Below, piece by piece: positions 24,407 through 33,713 of a stretch of 64,000 bases of DNA. The stretch is from Fulvivirga sediminis (lineage in GTDB: Bacteria; Bacteroidota; Bacteroidia; Cytophagales; Cyclobacteriaceae). The notes below the pieces were generated by a model. The model searched no databases and was not told where the DNA came from. It saw only the letters and a program-made list of their open reading frames with translations. Within the stretch, counting starts at the first letter, position 1, and each line of letters begins with the position of its first letter. The position numbers and the translations under genes were made by a program. The stretch covers positions 248,001 through 312,000 of the forward strand of contig NZ_JAESIY010000003.1 of NCBI RefSeq assembly GCF_016757215.1. The letters are read 5' to 3'.

Positions 24407-25732
24407 ATGAATGACGAAAGCATTTATGATTTTGTAGGCATGGGTATTGGCCCTTTTAATTTGGGCTTGGCCAGCCTTACTCATTCTATAGACGAACTTA
24501 ATGGCATTTTCTTCGACCAGGCAGACCAGTTTAACTGGCACCCGGGCATGATGATGCAAGATACTACACTTCAAATCCCCTTCATGGCTGATTTGGTAAC
24601 TCTCGCTGATCCCACTAGTCCCTTTAGTTTTCTTAATTTCCTTAAAAATGAAGGGCGTATTTACTCATTCTATATTCGTGAAAATTTTCTGGTTTTACGC
24701 CATGAATATAACAGATATTGTCAGTGGGTAATCAGTCAGCTATCTAATGTTCATTTTTGTAATCAGGTGGTTGATGTGAAATATGATAATGACCATCAAT
24801 GGTATGTAGTGAACGTGAGGCATACTAAAACGGGAGAACATAGAGAGGTAAAAGCCAGGAAGCTTGTTTTGGGAACAGGAACTTCCCCTTATGTGCCAGC
24901 ATGTTGCGAAAATATTATGGATAGAGCCACTCATTCAGCTCATTATCTGGATAATAAAAAAGATTTACAACAGAAGAAATCAATTACCGTGCTGGGCAGT
25001 GGCCAGAGTGCGGCCGAAATATATTATGATTTACTTCAGGATATAGATCACTACGGTTATGAGCTAAATTGGATTACTCGCTCACCTCGATTTTTCCCTT
25101 TGGAGTACAGCAAGCTTACGTTAGAAATGACTTCTCCTGAATATGTAGACTATTTCTTTAATCTTCCTCCGGCCAAGAGAGATGATCTCATCAGCAATCA
25201 AAAGCATTTGTATAAAGGCATTAATAGTACTCTAATAGGAGATATTTTTGACCTGTTGTATAATAAAAGACTGCTGGCAGATATAAAAGTAGGTTTAAGA
25301 ACTAATGCAGAGTTGCGTGAGGTTGCATATGACGCTTCTTTAGATTACTTCAATTTGGAATTATACCAACATGAGCAGGAAAAGGCTTTTTTACATAAAA
25401 CAGAAGGTCTAGTGTTAGCTACTGGCTACGGATATAAGCAGCCTAAATTTATTGATGGACTCAAAGATCAGATACAATGGGACCATAAGGGCCGCTATGA
25501 TGTCAACCGTAATTATACAATTGATAAGCGGGGAGCGGATATATTCGTTCAAAATGCTGAACTGCACACCCATGGTTTTGTTACTCCAGATTTGGGTATG
25601 GCTTGTTATCGTAACTCATACATTATCAAAGAGATAACGGGGAGAGAATACTATTCGGTAGAACGTAAAATTGCATTTCAGCAATTTGAAGTGTCTGAGG
25701 AAGAAGCGGTGTCTAATTTTGAACTAGCCTGA
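24407..25732 (+). CDS. Lysine/cadaverine N-monooxygenase (IucD/DesB/BibB-like)
   Basis: The 441-aa flavoprotein should hydroxylate the terminal amine of cadaverine (or lysine) using FAD, NADPH and O2. The FAD-binding GxGxxxLG motif appears near the N-terminus as VGMGIGPFNLGLA. The family motif 'DQADQFNWHPGMMMQDTTLQ' follows. The NADPH motif is 'VLGSGQSAAEIYYDLL' near 195, and the C-terminal 'LVLATGY' ATG motif is near 340. It lies between the decarboxylase and an MFS exporter, 4 bp upstream of the latter. Confidence 0.88.
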   Translation: MNDESIYDFVGMGIGPFNLGLASLTHSIDELNGIFFDQADQFNWHPGMMMQDTTLQIPFMADLVTLADPTSPFSFLNFLKNEGRIYSFYIRENFLVLRHEYNRYCQWVISQLSNVHFCNQVVDVKYDNDHQWYVVNVRHTKTGEHREVKARKLVLGTGTSPYVPACCENIMDRATHSAHYLDNKKDLQQKKSITVLGSGQSAAEIYYDLLQDIDHYGYELNWITRSPRFFPLEYSKLTLEMTSPEYVDYFFNLPPAKRDDLISNQKHLYKGINSTLIGDIFDLLYNKRLLADIKVGLRTNAELREVAYDASLDYFNLELYQHEQEKAFLHKTEGLVLATGYGYKQPKFIDGLKDQIQWDHKGRYDVNRNYTIDKRGADIFVQNAELHTHGFVTPDLGMACYRNSYIIKEITGREYYSVERKIAFQQFEVSEEEAVSNFELA

Positions 25733-25736
25733 TCAT

Positions 25737-26921
25737 ATGTCTTTACGTTCTTTCCTTATAGGGATGACTTTGATCTCTGTAGTCAGCGACTCCATGTTAC
25801 ACCCATTTTTCCCTCAGTTTTTTGAGGGGACTTTTGGGAAGGATGATCCGAAACATGTAGGTTATTACATAGCAGCCATGTGTTTAACAGTGATGTTTGC
25901 CTTTCCCTTTTGGGCTTATGTAGCTCGGCGCATTGCAGAACTGAAATTACTTGCATGGACACAGTTGGCCGCCGGCCTTTTGTGTGTGTACTGCTTTTGG
26001 ACTACTTCGCTCGTTGGGTTTTGGATAGTTTCTCTTTCTATGATTGTTTTTAAGGGGAGCTACCTGCTTATTTACCCTTACGTAATGAGCCTGGAGCAGA
26101 AGGATAACCATACCAGTACGGTGGGTTTGCTATCAGTTATAGTTCATTTTGGCGCTATAGTGGGAGCAGTTTTGGGAGGTTTGGTGGTTGATTCGTTTAA
26201 TCCCAGATACATATTTCTGGTAATGGCTGCCGGTGATTTTATTCAGATTTTCGTAAGCATTTACTTATTGAGAAGCTCCCAGTATGATACCAGCTATAAG
26301 GCTCCTGAAAAAGAGGAAGGTGCAGGCAACCTAGTCCCTAGGGGGTTCATATTAAAACTTGGCATTATTACCCTCTTGCTTTACGGCTTTGCTTATATGA
26401 TAAGGCCATTCTTCTCACTTTACTGGGAGCAAATATCACAATATGATAGCAAGTTGATATCAGGAACTATCTACGCTATACCTGGTTTTGTGGCACTATT
26501 AGCTCTTTGGCTGGAGAAGAAGCAACAGGTGGGGAATAGTACCTTGAATGCTATTGTACCTTCATTACTTCTTGGCATAGTAGGACTAATGTTACAAGGT
26601 TCGGGCGTTTCATTAGTGGTAATAGCTGGCCGCTTAATTTACGGGTGGGCCATTTATCAGGCGCTGGTGAAATTCGATGTATTGCTATTTGAACTGAGCA
26701 CCCCAAAATCTTATGCTACAGATTATAGTAAAATCCATTTTTTTCAAAACCTGGGAGTGCTCATCGCATCATGTAGCGTAGGTGTTCTGGTAGATAATTT
26801 TGGCCTTTATATGCCTTTCTGGACAGCGACCTGTGGCTTTGCTATCACTTTAATACTCTACCTGCTGGCTTTTAAATCTGAGACTATTACCTCTAAAAAG
26901 CCTTCGATGAGCAGTAAGTAG
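25737..26921 (+). CDS. MFS transporter, probable siderophore exporter
   Basis: This 394-aa protein has about 12 membrane helices, the first at residues 5-25 and the last ending at LILYLLAF. The central loop (KAPEKEEGAGNLVPRG, about 186-202) divides two six-helix halves. It starts 4 bp after the hydroxylase gene and 30 bp before the synthetase gene. Export of the finished siderophore is therefore the most likely role. Uptake of the iron complex is a less likely alternative. No TonB receptor for uptake is in the window. Confidence 0.78.
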   Translation: MSLRSFLIGMTLISVVSDSMLHPFFPQFFEGTFGKDDPKHVGYYIAAMCLTVMFAFPFWAYVARRIAELKLLAWTQLAAGLLCVYCFWTTSLVGFWIVSLSMIVFKGSYLLIYPYVMSLEQKDNHTSTVGLLSVIVHFGAIVGAVLGGLVVDSFNPRYIFLVMAAGDFIQIFVSIYLLRSSQYDTSYKAPEKEEGAGNLVPRGFILKLGIITLLLYGFAYMIRPFFSLYWEQISQYDSKLISGTIYAIPGFVALLALWLEKKQQVGNSTLNAIVPSLLLGIVGLMLQGSGVSLVVIAGRLIYGWAIYQALVKFDVLLFELSTPKSYATDYSKIHFFQNLGVLIASCSVGVLVDNFGLYMPFWTATCGFAITLILYLLAFKSETITSKKPSMSSK

Positions 26922-26951
26922 ACCTTAAACCATATTTAAGAAATATATCTT

Positions 26952-29414
26952 ATGAATATTCAGACTAATATTAATAAAGAACCTGTTTTTACTAAACACA
27001 TAGAAGGGTACGGCACATTTACGCTTCACCCTTTTGATTTGGAGGCAGACAGCCCATTTATCCATGATTGTGTAAATAGAGAATATGCCCGCTATTGGGA
27101 CATGATGGATACTTCTCTAGAAGATGTGAAGAAGACCTACTCCGAAATTGTAAATAGCCATACGGAGGTTTACATAGGCTACTTTGATAATAAAAAGGCT
27201 TTTTTGTTAGAAAAGTATAATCCTGCTCAAGACCTAATAGCTGATTATTATGAAGTACAATCAGGTGACTGTGGCATGCATATTTTGGTGGGGCCCGCGG
27301 AGCAGCCGAAAGCTAACTTCACCTGGCATGTTTTCAATACTATCATGGAATTTATTTTTAATGATGATCAAGTAAATCGGGTTGTAGTAGAACCAGATAT
27401 TAGAAATGAGAAAATCCATGTTCTTAATACCCGCGCTGGTTTTCAGTATGATAAGAAGTTGAACTTACCTCACAAAACCGCTCATTTGGCTTTTTGCACC
27501 AGATTGGATTATCAGCAAGCGGTTAAGTATGAACTCCTTAAAAGCGGGACAGTTCCATCTAGCCTTGGTGACCCGTTTAATGCAGAAGACGCTGTGCGTC
27601 ACCTGTCTCAAGCTCATTGGCAAAAGGCAAATGTTATGTTTATAAAAAAGGCCATAGCTGAGTTTACTCATGAGCTTATTTTGCAGCCTCATTTGGTGCA
27701 GAAAGAAAACTCAGGAAGTCATCATTATGCTTTAAGTGCAGATAAGCCAGGAGTCATTTATTATTTCCAAGCCAGGAAAATGGCTTTAGATCACTGGTCT
27801 ATCGATGAGAATACTATTACCAAAAAACTAAACAACGAGCCTGTAGATTTGGATGGAGTTTCATTTATTCTGGATTTCAAGGAGCAGCTGGGTATTCCAA
27901 AAGAACTTTTACCCACTTATATGGAGGAAATAGCCAGTACATTATATGGGAGTGCCTACATGCTTGAAAAAAAAAGTATGTCGGCAGCAGAGCTGATCGG
28001 TAGTGGATATCAAGAGATAGAACATGCTATGACGGCTGGCCACCCTTGTTTTGTAGCAAATAATGGACGTATAGGTTTTGATGCTAAAGACTATAAGGTG
28101 TATGCGCCAGAGGCCAATACTCCTTTCCATATCATATGGCTGGCGGGTCATGTAGATAGAACTCATTATGCTCATGTGGAAGAGCTGCCTTATCAAAACT
28201 TACTGGAGCAGGAGCTAGGTAGGGAGCAGGTGGAGGCTTTTAAAAATCAGTTGGTTAACCAAGGCCTTAACCCCGAAGATTATTTCTTTATTCCTGTGCA
28301 TCCGTGGCAGTGGTTTAATAAGCTAGCGAGTATATTCTCTCCTGATATTGCAAATAAGAAACTAGTTTATTTAGGCAAAAGCCATGACAAGTATTCGGCC
28401 CAGCAGTCCATCAGAACATTATATAATATTACCAATACCCATAAATTTTATGTAAAAACCTCACTATCTATTCTCAATATGGGCTTTATGCGTGGTTTGT
28501 CACCGTATTATATGGGAGGTACACCGGCTATTACAGAATGGGTGCAGACTGTATTGGGTAATGATGAATACTTAAAGAGTCAAGGGTTTGAGATGCTAGG
28601 AGAGATGGCTACCATGGGGTACCGTAATTTGTATTTCGAAGAGTTGGGCAAAACCAGTGCTTATAATAAAATGTTGGCCGCCCTGTGGAGAGAAAGCCCG
28701 GTGCATAAACTTGAAGAGGAGCAATCGCTAATGACCATGGCGGCCTTGCTTCACATTGACCAGGAAGGAACGGCTTTAGTAGGTGAATTGATCAAGGCTT
28801 CAGGTCTGGTTGCATCTGACTGGTTAAAAAGTTATTTAAAATGCTATATGAAACCGCTTTTACACTGCTTTTATAAATATGATACCGTGTTTATGCCGCA
28901 TGGAGAAAACATTATTCTTATAATGGAAAATCATGTTCCTGTAAAAGCTATTATGAAGGATATTACAGAAGAAATGCAGGTGCTAAGCGACGAGGTAGAG
29001 CTGCCCGGAGATGTGAAAAGGATCTATGCTGATGTGCCTCATTCGGTAAGGCTACTTTCCATTTTTACTGATGTGTTTGATTGCTTTTTTAGATTTTTAA
29101 GTGCTATTATGGAAGAGCATGAAGTATGTGAAGAAGAAAATTTTTGGAATGCTGTGGCTGAAACTATTCATGAATATCAGCAGGAATGGCCGGAGTTTAA
29201 TCAAAAGTTTGCCGATCATGATCTTTTTACTTCTGAATTCGCACGTTCTTGTTTAAATAGGCTGCAGCTCAAAAACAACAAGCAAATGGTAGACCTGTCA
29301 GATCCTGCTGCTGCCTTGCAATTTTATGGTACTTTAATAAACCCAATAGCCTCATATAAAGAAAAACAATTGACCAACCTAAGCTTAAATACCTATGAAA
29401 GCGAAAGCAAGTGA
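26952..29414 (+). CDS. Fused GNAT acyltransferase and IucA/IucC NIS synthetase (BibC-like)
   Basis: At 820 aa this is two enzymes. Residues 1-195 form an AlcB/RhbD-type GNAT domain (YGTFTLHPFDLEADSPFIHD; GMHILVGPAEQPKANFTWHV; NEKIHVLNTRAGFQYDKKL) that acylates hydroxy-diamine with acetyl- or succinyl-CoA. Residues 205-815 form an IucA/IucC synthetase with GHPCFVANNGRIGF (substrate/ATP loop near 360), 'FIPVHPWQWFN' near 447, 'SIRTLYNITNTHKFYVKTSL' near 483 and 'MPHGENIILIMEN' near 650. Each matches conserved motifs of the family. The fusion resembles BibC of bisucaberin producers. With succinyl-CoA it would yield a macrocyclic or linear dihydroxamate. The downstream gene overlaps its last 20 bases. 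Confidence 0.85.
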   Translation: MNIQTNINKEPVFTKHIEGYGTFTLHPFDLEADSPFIHDCVNREYARYWDMMDTSLEDVKKTYSEIVNSHTEVYIGYFDNKKAFLLEKYNPAQDLIADYYEVQSGDCGMHILVGPAEQPKANFTWHVFNTIMEFIFNDDQVNRVVVEPDIRNEKIHVLNTRAGFQYDKKLNLPHKTAHLAFCTRLDYQQAVKYELLKSGTVPSSLGDPFNAEDAVRHLSQAHWQKANVMFIKKAIAEFTHELILQPHLVQKENSGSHHYALSADKPGVIYYFQARKMALDHWSIDENTITKKLNNEPVDLDGVSFILDFKEQLGIPKELLPTYMEEIASTLYGSAYMLEKKSMSAAELIGSGYQEIEHAMTAGHPCFVANNGRIGFDAKDYKVYAPEANTPFHIIWLAGHVDRTHYAHVEELPYQNLLEQELGREQVEAFKNQLVNQGLNPEDYFFIPVHPWQWFNKLASIFSPDIANKKLVYLGKSHDKYSAQQSIRTLYNITNTHKFYVKTSLSILNMGFMRGLSPYYMGGTPAITEWVQTVLGNDEYLKSQGFEMLGEMATMGYRNLYFEELGKTSAYNKMLAALWRESPVHKLEEEQSLMTMAALLHIDQEGTALVGELIKASGLVASDWLKSYLKCYMKPLLHCFYKYDTVFMPHGENIILIMENHVPVKAIMKDITEEMQVLSDEVELPGDVKRIYADVPHSVRLLSIFTDVFDCFFRFLSAIMEEHEVCEEENFWNAVAETIHEYQQEWPEFNQKFADHDLFTSEFARSCLNRLQLKNNKQMVDLSDPAAALQFYGTLINPIASYKEKQLTNLSLNTYESESK

Positions 29415-30477
29415 AAGAATAAAAGCTATTGATTTTGGAAGAGGGATGAGTGTGCTGGTGATGATACTGGTGCATACTCTTTGGGTTTATGGCAGTATAG
29501 AAACTCAGCGGGATTCTATGCTAGGGCATGTCATTCATATTTTAGGCAAGGGTACAGCTATGTTTCTGGTATCAATGGGGGTTTCTTTCGTACTTTCTAG
29601 TCGGCAGAGCGTCGCAGGCTCTATGAAAAGAGGCCTCATTATTTTGGCTGTAGGCTACCTCATGAATATTCTCAAATTTATTGTGCCTTTAGAGATTTTT
29701 CATACGATGCCAGAAGGTTTTCTACAAGATTATGGCTGGACTCGCCCCTTAAGCGCTGGTAAGTTGATATGGTTAGCGTCTTTGGGTGATATCCTACAGC
29801 TGGCAGGTTTATCCTTATTTTTTATGGGTTTGGCCAATCGATACGTCAAAAATAAATTTGGCTTATTAATCATAGCATTACTTATAGCCTTACCATCACG
29901 CTTTCTCAGTGGAGTTTCTACTGATATCACAGGGCTTCATTATCTATGTGAGTTATTATTTAGTGATGGCTGGCATGTATACTTTCCTGCTTTTCCGTGG
30001 ATGTCATTTATGTTTGCAGGTATGTTCTTTGGCAGGTGGTATAAGGAGTTGCAATACGATCAGGATCTTCTCTTTAAAAAAATGCTTATTTGGGGAGTAG
30101 TTCTTTTATTGATTGGCGGAGGGCTGTGTTATTATGATTTTAGCTACCACTTCGGAGATTTTTTCCATCTGGGGCCTGGTGGAGCATTCTACTTATTAGG
30201 ATTAAACTTGGTAGTCTTTTGGCTAGTACATCTGTGTGTTAAAAATGCAAAAACCAACTATTTCCTGGGGCTTACTTATTATTGTAGTAAAAATGTAACT
30301 TCTATGTATGTCATACAATGGACACTGGTTTTTTGGGGTACTATGATATTTGGTTATAAAACTCATTCCCCTCTAAGCACCGTTTTGATTATGCCTATAA
30401 TTGTAGTGGCCACTTTTGGAGTGAATTACTTATTTAAGTTAGCCAAGAAAAAGGTCATGAAGGCTGTCCCTTCATGA
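29395..30477 (+). CDS. Multi-spanning acyltransferase-like membrane protein (HGSNAT/DUF1624-like)
   Basis: This 360-aa integral membrane protein has about ten helices. It opens with 'ERIKAIDFGRGMSVLVMILVHT', the N-terminal signature of the heparan-alpha-glucosaminide N-acetyltransferase/DUF1624 group, in which the helix-1 region with Asp and His is conserved. 'FPWMSFMFAGMFFGRWYKEL' near 200 also fits. It overlaps the synthetase gene by 20 bp and ends the siderophore operon. A role in acylating or processing the siderophore at the membrane is inferred from linkage only. Flippase-like transport is the alternative. Confidence 0.6.
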   Translation: MKAKASERIKAIDFGRGMSVLVMILVHTLWVYGSIETQRDSMLGHVIHILGKGTAMFLVSMGVSFVLSSRQSVAGSMKRGLIILAVGYLMNILKFIVPLEIFHTMPEGFLQDYGWTRPLSAGKLIWLASLGDILQLAGLSLFFMGLANRYVKNKFGLLIIALLIALPSRFLSGVSTDITGLHYLCELLFSDGWHVYFPAFPWMSFMFAGMFFGRWYKELQYDQDLLFKKMLIWGVVLLLIGGGLCYYDFSYHFGDFFHLGPGGAFYLLGLNLVVFWLVHLCVKNAKTNYFLGLTYYCSKNVTSMYVIQWTLVFWGTMIFGYKTHSPLSTVLIMPIIVVATFGVNYLFKLAKKKVMKAVPS

Positions 30478-30537
30478 GCAAAATGGCGCTGGAGTTGAAT
30501 AACGCATGAGTTGATCATATTAATACAGGATGCCAGA

Positions 30538-31389
30538 TTATCTTGTTTTCAGGTATCCTGTATGAATTTTTTGAACAAGAGGAAGATCCATTCCCATGAT
30601 AGATTCTGAATGACCTAAAAATAGATATCCACCTGTTTTAAGGCATTGGGTGAGTTTAGTAACTACTTTTTCCTGTGTTTCTTTGTCAAAGTAAATAAGC
30701 ACATTTCGGCAGAATATAATGTCGAAGCTTTCGTGTGTAGGGTAGCGCTCATCCATTAGGTTAAATCGGCTAAATTTCACTTTATCTCTAATGCTTTTAA
30801 TCAAGCGAACTTTGCTATGAGACTTATCTTTACTTCTTAGAAAATACTTTCTTTTCAGATCAATAGGAACAGTAGATATTCTGCTTTCATCATATATAGC
30901 CATTTGTCCTGTTTTGAGCACATCAGTACTGATGTCTGAGCCAATGATGGAATAGTGTAGTTTATGCTCTGATTGTAAGTTAAACTCTTCCATAGTCATG
31001 GCTAGTGTATAGGCTTCTTCTCCGCTTGAGCTGGCGGCACTCCATATTTTTATTTCTCTTTCTTTTTCAATAACTGCTTGCGGAAGTATTATACTGCGCA
31101 TGTAATCGAAGTGAGATTTTTCCCTGAAGAAATCGGTTTTGTTGGTAGAAACCAGGTTAATCATATAGACTACCTCTTCATGTTCCTGGTCATTACATAC
31201 TTGCTCTATATATTTTTTGAATGAAGGAATACCGATCTTCCGAAGATGTTTTTGAAGCCGGCTCTCTAAAAGTACTTTTTTGGCTATCGGGAGGTTAATG
31301 CCATAGTGAGCATAAATGAATTTGCTGAGCTTATTAAACTCACTCATATTCATTTGGATATTAATCATAGGATCAATAGGAGTACGCAT
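30538..31389 (-). CDS. cheR: Chemotaxis receptor methyltransferase CheR
   Basis: The 283-aa enzyme methylates receptor glutamates with SAM. The N-terminal helical domain (about 15-75) contains YAHYGINLPIAKK. The SAM-binding Rossmann domain has 'EIKIWSAASSSGEEAYTLAM' near 105 (GE-E motif) and 'FDIIFCRNVLIYFD' near 224. The beta-subdomain that docks on receptor tails precedes the end 'GGYLFLGHSES'. It is the last gene of the chemotaxis operon, 66 bp after the receptor gene, with a strong hairpin in the gap. No CheB demethylase gene is present in the window. Confidence 0.92.
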   Translation of the reverse strand: MRTPIDPMINIQMNMSEFNKLSKFIYAHYGINLPIAKKVLLESRLQKHLRKIGIPSFKKYIEQVCNDQEHEEVVYMINLVSTNKTDFFREKSHFDYMRSIILPQAVIEKEREIKIWSAASSSGEEAYTLAMTMEEFNLQSEHKLHYSIIGSDISTDVLKTGQMAIYDESRISTVPIDLKRKYFLRSKDKSHSKVRLIKSIRDKVKFSRFNLMDERYPTHESFDIIFCRNVLIYFDKETQEKVVTKLTQCLKTGGYLFLGHSESIMGMDLPLVQKIHTGYLKTR

Positions 31390-31405
31390 ATTTATTTATA
31401 TGAGA

Positions 31406-31445
31406 ATATCCCGATATAGTATGTAATCTTACTATATCGGGATAG
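31406..31445 (-). terminator. Hairpin between the receptor and cheR genes
   Basis: ATATCCCGATATAGTA (31406-31421) and TACTATATCGGGATAG (31430-31445) pair over 15 bases around 8 nt. The only T-rich tail on the minus strand is weak. Sitting inside the operon, it would cut the amount of cheR message by partial termination, or stabilise the 3' end of the upstream message. Confidence 0.6.
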
Positions 31446-31454
31446 TTTTAGTTA

Positions 31455-33158
31455 TTAATACTTTTCAAAATCACTGTCTAAATTGTCAGAGGAGTCATTC
31501 ATTATCAGGTCAAACCCTTTGCCTTTTGCAGGTTTAGCCGGAGCCTTTACCTTCGGCTTGGTAGACTTTACATCTTTATGACTGGTGAAAATGTTCTGAC
31601 TATGATCTAACTCTTGTGTGTTTCCCAGGTTGAAGAAAGCAATAGCTTCTCTAAGTGTGTCTGATTGGTTATTCAACTCTTCTGAGTTAGATGCCAATTC
31701 TTCAGCACTGGCAGCATTTTGCTGTACTACAGAGTTCAGCTGTTGTATGGCTACGTTAATCTGGTTGGCACCTTCATTCTGTTCTGTACTGGCAGAGCTA
31801 ATTTCAGCCACCAGGTTAGTGGTTTTTTCAATTTCAGGCACCAGCTTGCTAAGCATTTCACCAGCAGTACGCGCTATTTTTTCGCTTGAATTAGATATTT
31901 CATCTATTTCCTTAGCCGCGTTCTGGCTTCTTTCAGCAAGTTTTCTGATTTCGGCAGCTACTACAGCAAATCCTTTTCCGTGCTCACCAGCTCTGGCTGC
32001 TTCTACTGCAGCATTAAGCGCAAGTAAGTTGGTTTGACGAGCAATCTCACCTATGATTGTATTTTTCTTCACAATAAGATTCATAGAATCAACTGTTTCT
32101 ATTACTGCATCATTAGATTGCGCCACTTGTTCATTTGATTTTCTGGCTATTTTTTCTGTTTCTCTAGCATTGTCAGTGTTTTGCATAATGTTAGAAGTCA
32201 TTTCTTCCATTGAAGAAGAAACTTCTTCTACAGAGCTGGCCTGCATAGATGCACCTTCAGATAACTGACCAGCCGCCGCGCTTAATTCTACACTGGCTTT
32301 ATTAATATATTCAGCTCCTTTTTTTACGGTCCATATTACTCTTCGCTGGCTTTGTGCCATGTCATCCATTTTCAGTAATAAGAATCCTATTTGATCCTTT
32401 TTGTTGTACTCACTTCTGTCAATAGATATTCTTAAATCACCATTAGAGATTTTTTCTACTATTCTAGCTGCCTGATTTAAAGGTTTAGAAATGCTGTTTT
32501 TTAAGAAAAGACCACCAGCAATAATAAGAACCATCACCAGTACCACTATAATCATAGAGTTACGGAAAATACTTTCACTTAATGATATACTCGATTCATA
32601 AGATTCTTCTGATGCCTGTAGGCTCAGGTCTGTATATTTATCCATAGCAGATCTCATCGGCTCGAAGGATGCCATATAGTCTCCATAGTATAAATCAGTG
32701 GCTTCTTCATATTGACCATTTTGAAGCATATTTACTAAGCGATCGGATAGCATATTCCATTTTTTATGCTCCTTTCTAAAATTTTCATCGTAGACATCAT
32801 ATTGATTGTACTTATCGTTTTTGGTGAATGCAGATATTTTGTAAAACTTGGAATATCTTTCTTCTACCTGATCAACGTTTTCTGCGATTTCGTTAAGGGC
32901 ATTGTTAAATTTTGAGTTATCTCTTTGAATGTTTTTAGATAACGCCTGAGCTACAGCAATGCTTGATTGGTAAGCATCTCTGTCAGCCTCAATTAAGTAG
33001 TCAATACTTAATAGGTTGTCATTATATATTTTTTCTATTTCAGCCTTCAAACTCTGAGTTTGCAAGCTATTGAACACAGCTCCCGAAACGGATACTAGCA
33101 GTACAAATGCGAATATACCGACGATACGCTGATTAGTAGTAAATCTTGATCCTTTCAT
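31455..33158 (-). CDS. Methyl-accepting chemotaxis protein with 4-helix-bundle sensor
   Basis: This 567-aa inner-membrane receptor has TM1 at residues 10-28 and TM2 at about 197-218 ([18 protein letters not shown]). A periplasmic four-helix-bundle sensor of about 165 residues lies between them. A HAMP domain (220-270, [20 protein letters not shown]) and the signalling domain with hairpin tip '[21 protein letters not shown]' follow. The C-terminus is a flexible Lys/Pro-rich linker ending DFEKY. The latter resembles the NWETF-type tether that recruits CheR, encoded next in the operon. The ligand is unknown. Confidence 0.9.
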   Translation of the reverse strand: MKGSRFTTNQRIVGIFAFVLLVSVSGAVFNSLQTQSLKAEIEKIYNDNLLSIDYLIEADRDAYQSSIAVAQALSKNIQRDNSKFNNALNEIAENVDQVEERYSKFYKISAFTKNDKYNQYDVYDENFRKEHKKWNMLSDRLVNMLQNGQYEEATDLYYGDYMASFEPMRSAMDKYTDLSLQASEESYESSISLSESIFRNSMIIVVLVMVLIIAGGLFLKNSISKPLNQAARIVEKISNGDLRISIDRSEYNKKDQIGFLLLKMDDMAQSQRRVIWTVKKGAEYINKASVELSAAAGQLSEGASMQASSVEEVSSSMEEMTSNIMQNTDNARETEKIARKSNEQVAQSNDAVIETVDSMNLIVKKNTIIGEIARQTNLLALNAAVEAARAGEHGKGFAVVAAEIRKLAERSQNAAKEIDEISNSSEKIARTAGEMLSKLVPEIEKTTNLVAEISSASTEQNEGANQINVAIQQLNSVVQQNAASAEELASNSEELNNQSDTLREAIAFFNLGNTQELDHSQNIFTSHKDVKSTKPKVKAPAKPAKGKGFDLIMNDSSDNLDSDFEKY

Positions 33159-33206
33159 TATAGTCTTTCTTAAAAAATAAATGTTGAATGTGAGTGAAAG
33201 AGTTTT

Positions 33207-33713
33207 TTAGTCTCTTTGTTGTTCTTGGTTATTTTCTTTAATGGCTTCAATCTCTTCAATTGAAAAAGTATGGTCTATATCTAGTACCATTACAAAATCA
33301 TCTCCTTCTTTTAGAAGTCCCTGAATAAACCTCATGTCGTACTTAGAATTTACATTAGGAGTAGGCAGCATGGTTTCTTCATCCATCTCCAGTACTTCGA
33401 GTACCTGGTCTACTAGAGCTCCGAAATACATGGTTTTTTCATCAATAATCATATTTATGACTATGATGCAATGGTCCTTGGTGAGTTCTATAGGAGTAAG
33501 TCCAAACTTGATTCGTGTATCAATCACAGGTAAAACCTGACCTCTAAGGTTAATGACACCTTTCATATAGTCAGGAGCCTTAGGAACTTTGGTAACCCTT
33601 GGTACCTCCATAATTTCTACGACCTTATCTACCCCCAGCGCAAACACTTCATGGTTGAGCTTAAAGGTTAAATAAGCTTTCATTTGTTTTGTAGCTGTTG
33701 CTTCATTGTTCAT
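33207..33713 (-). CDS. cheW: CheW coupling protein
   Basis: The 168-aa protein is a single CheW domain (residues 10-150): 'YLTFKLNHEVFALGVDKVVE', 'VPKAPDYMKGVINLRGQVLP' with the NLRG signature, and 'GALVDQVLEVLEMDEETMLP'. It links receptor and CheA kinase in the signalling array. The start overlaps the end of cheA by 11 bp, and the receptor gene follows after 48 bp. The C-terminus is short and acidic. Confidence 0.93.
   Translation of the reverse strand: MNNEATATKQMKAYLTFKLNHEVFALGVDKVVEIMEVPRVTKVPKAPDYMKGVINLRGQVLPVIDTRIKFGLTPIELTKDHCIIVINMIIDEKTMYFGALVDQVLEVLEMDEETMLPTPNVNSKYDMRFIQGLLKEGDDFVMVLDIDHTFSIEEIEAIKENNQEQQRD

Noticed and set aside
31618-32037. 139-codon plus-strand frame antisense to the chemotaxis receptor.
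   Set aside because: It is low-complexity Ser/Leu/Ala-rich and mirrors the receptor's coiled-coil codons; the receptor has clear domains, so this is a shadow.
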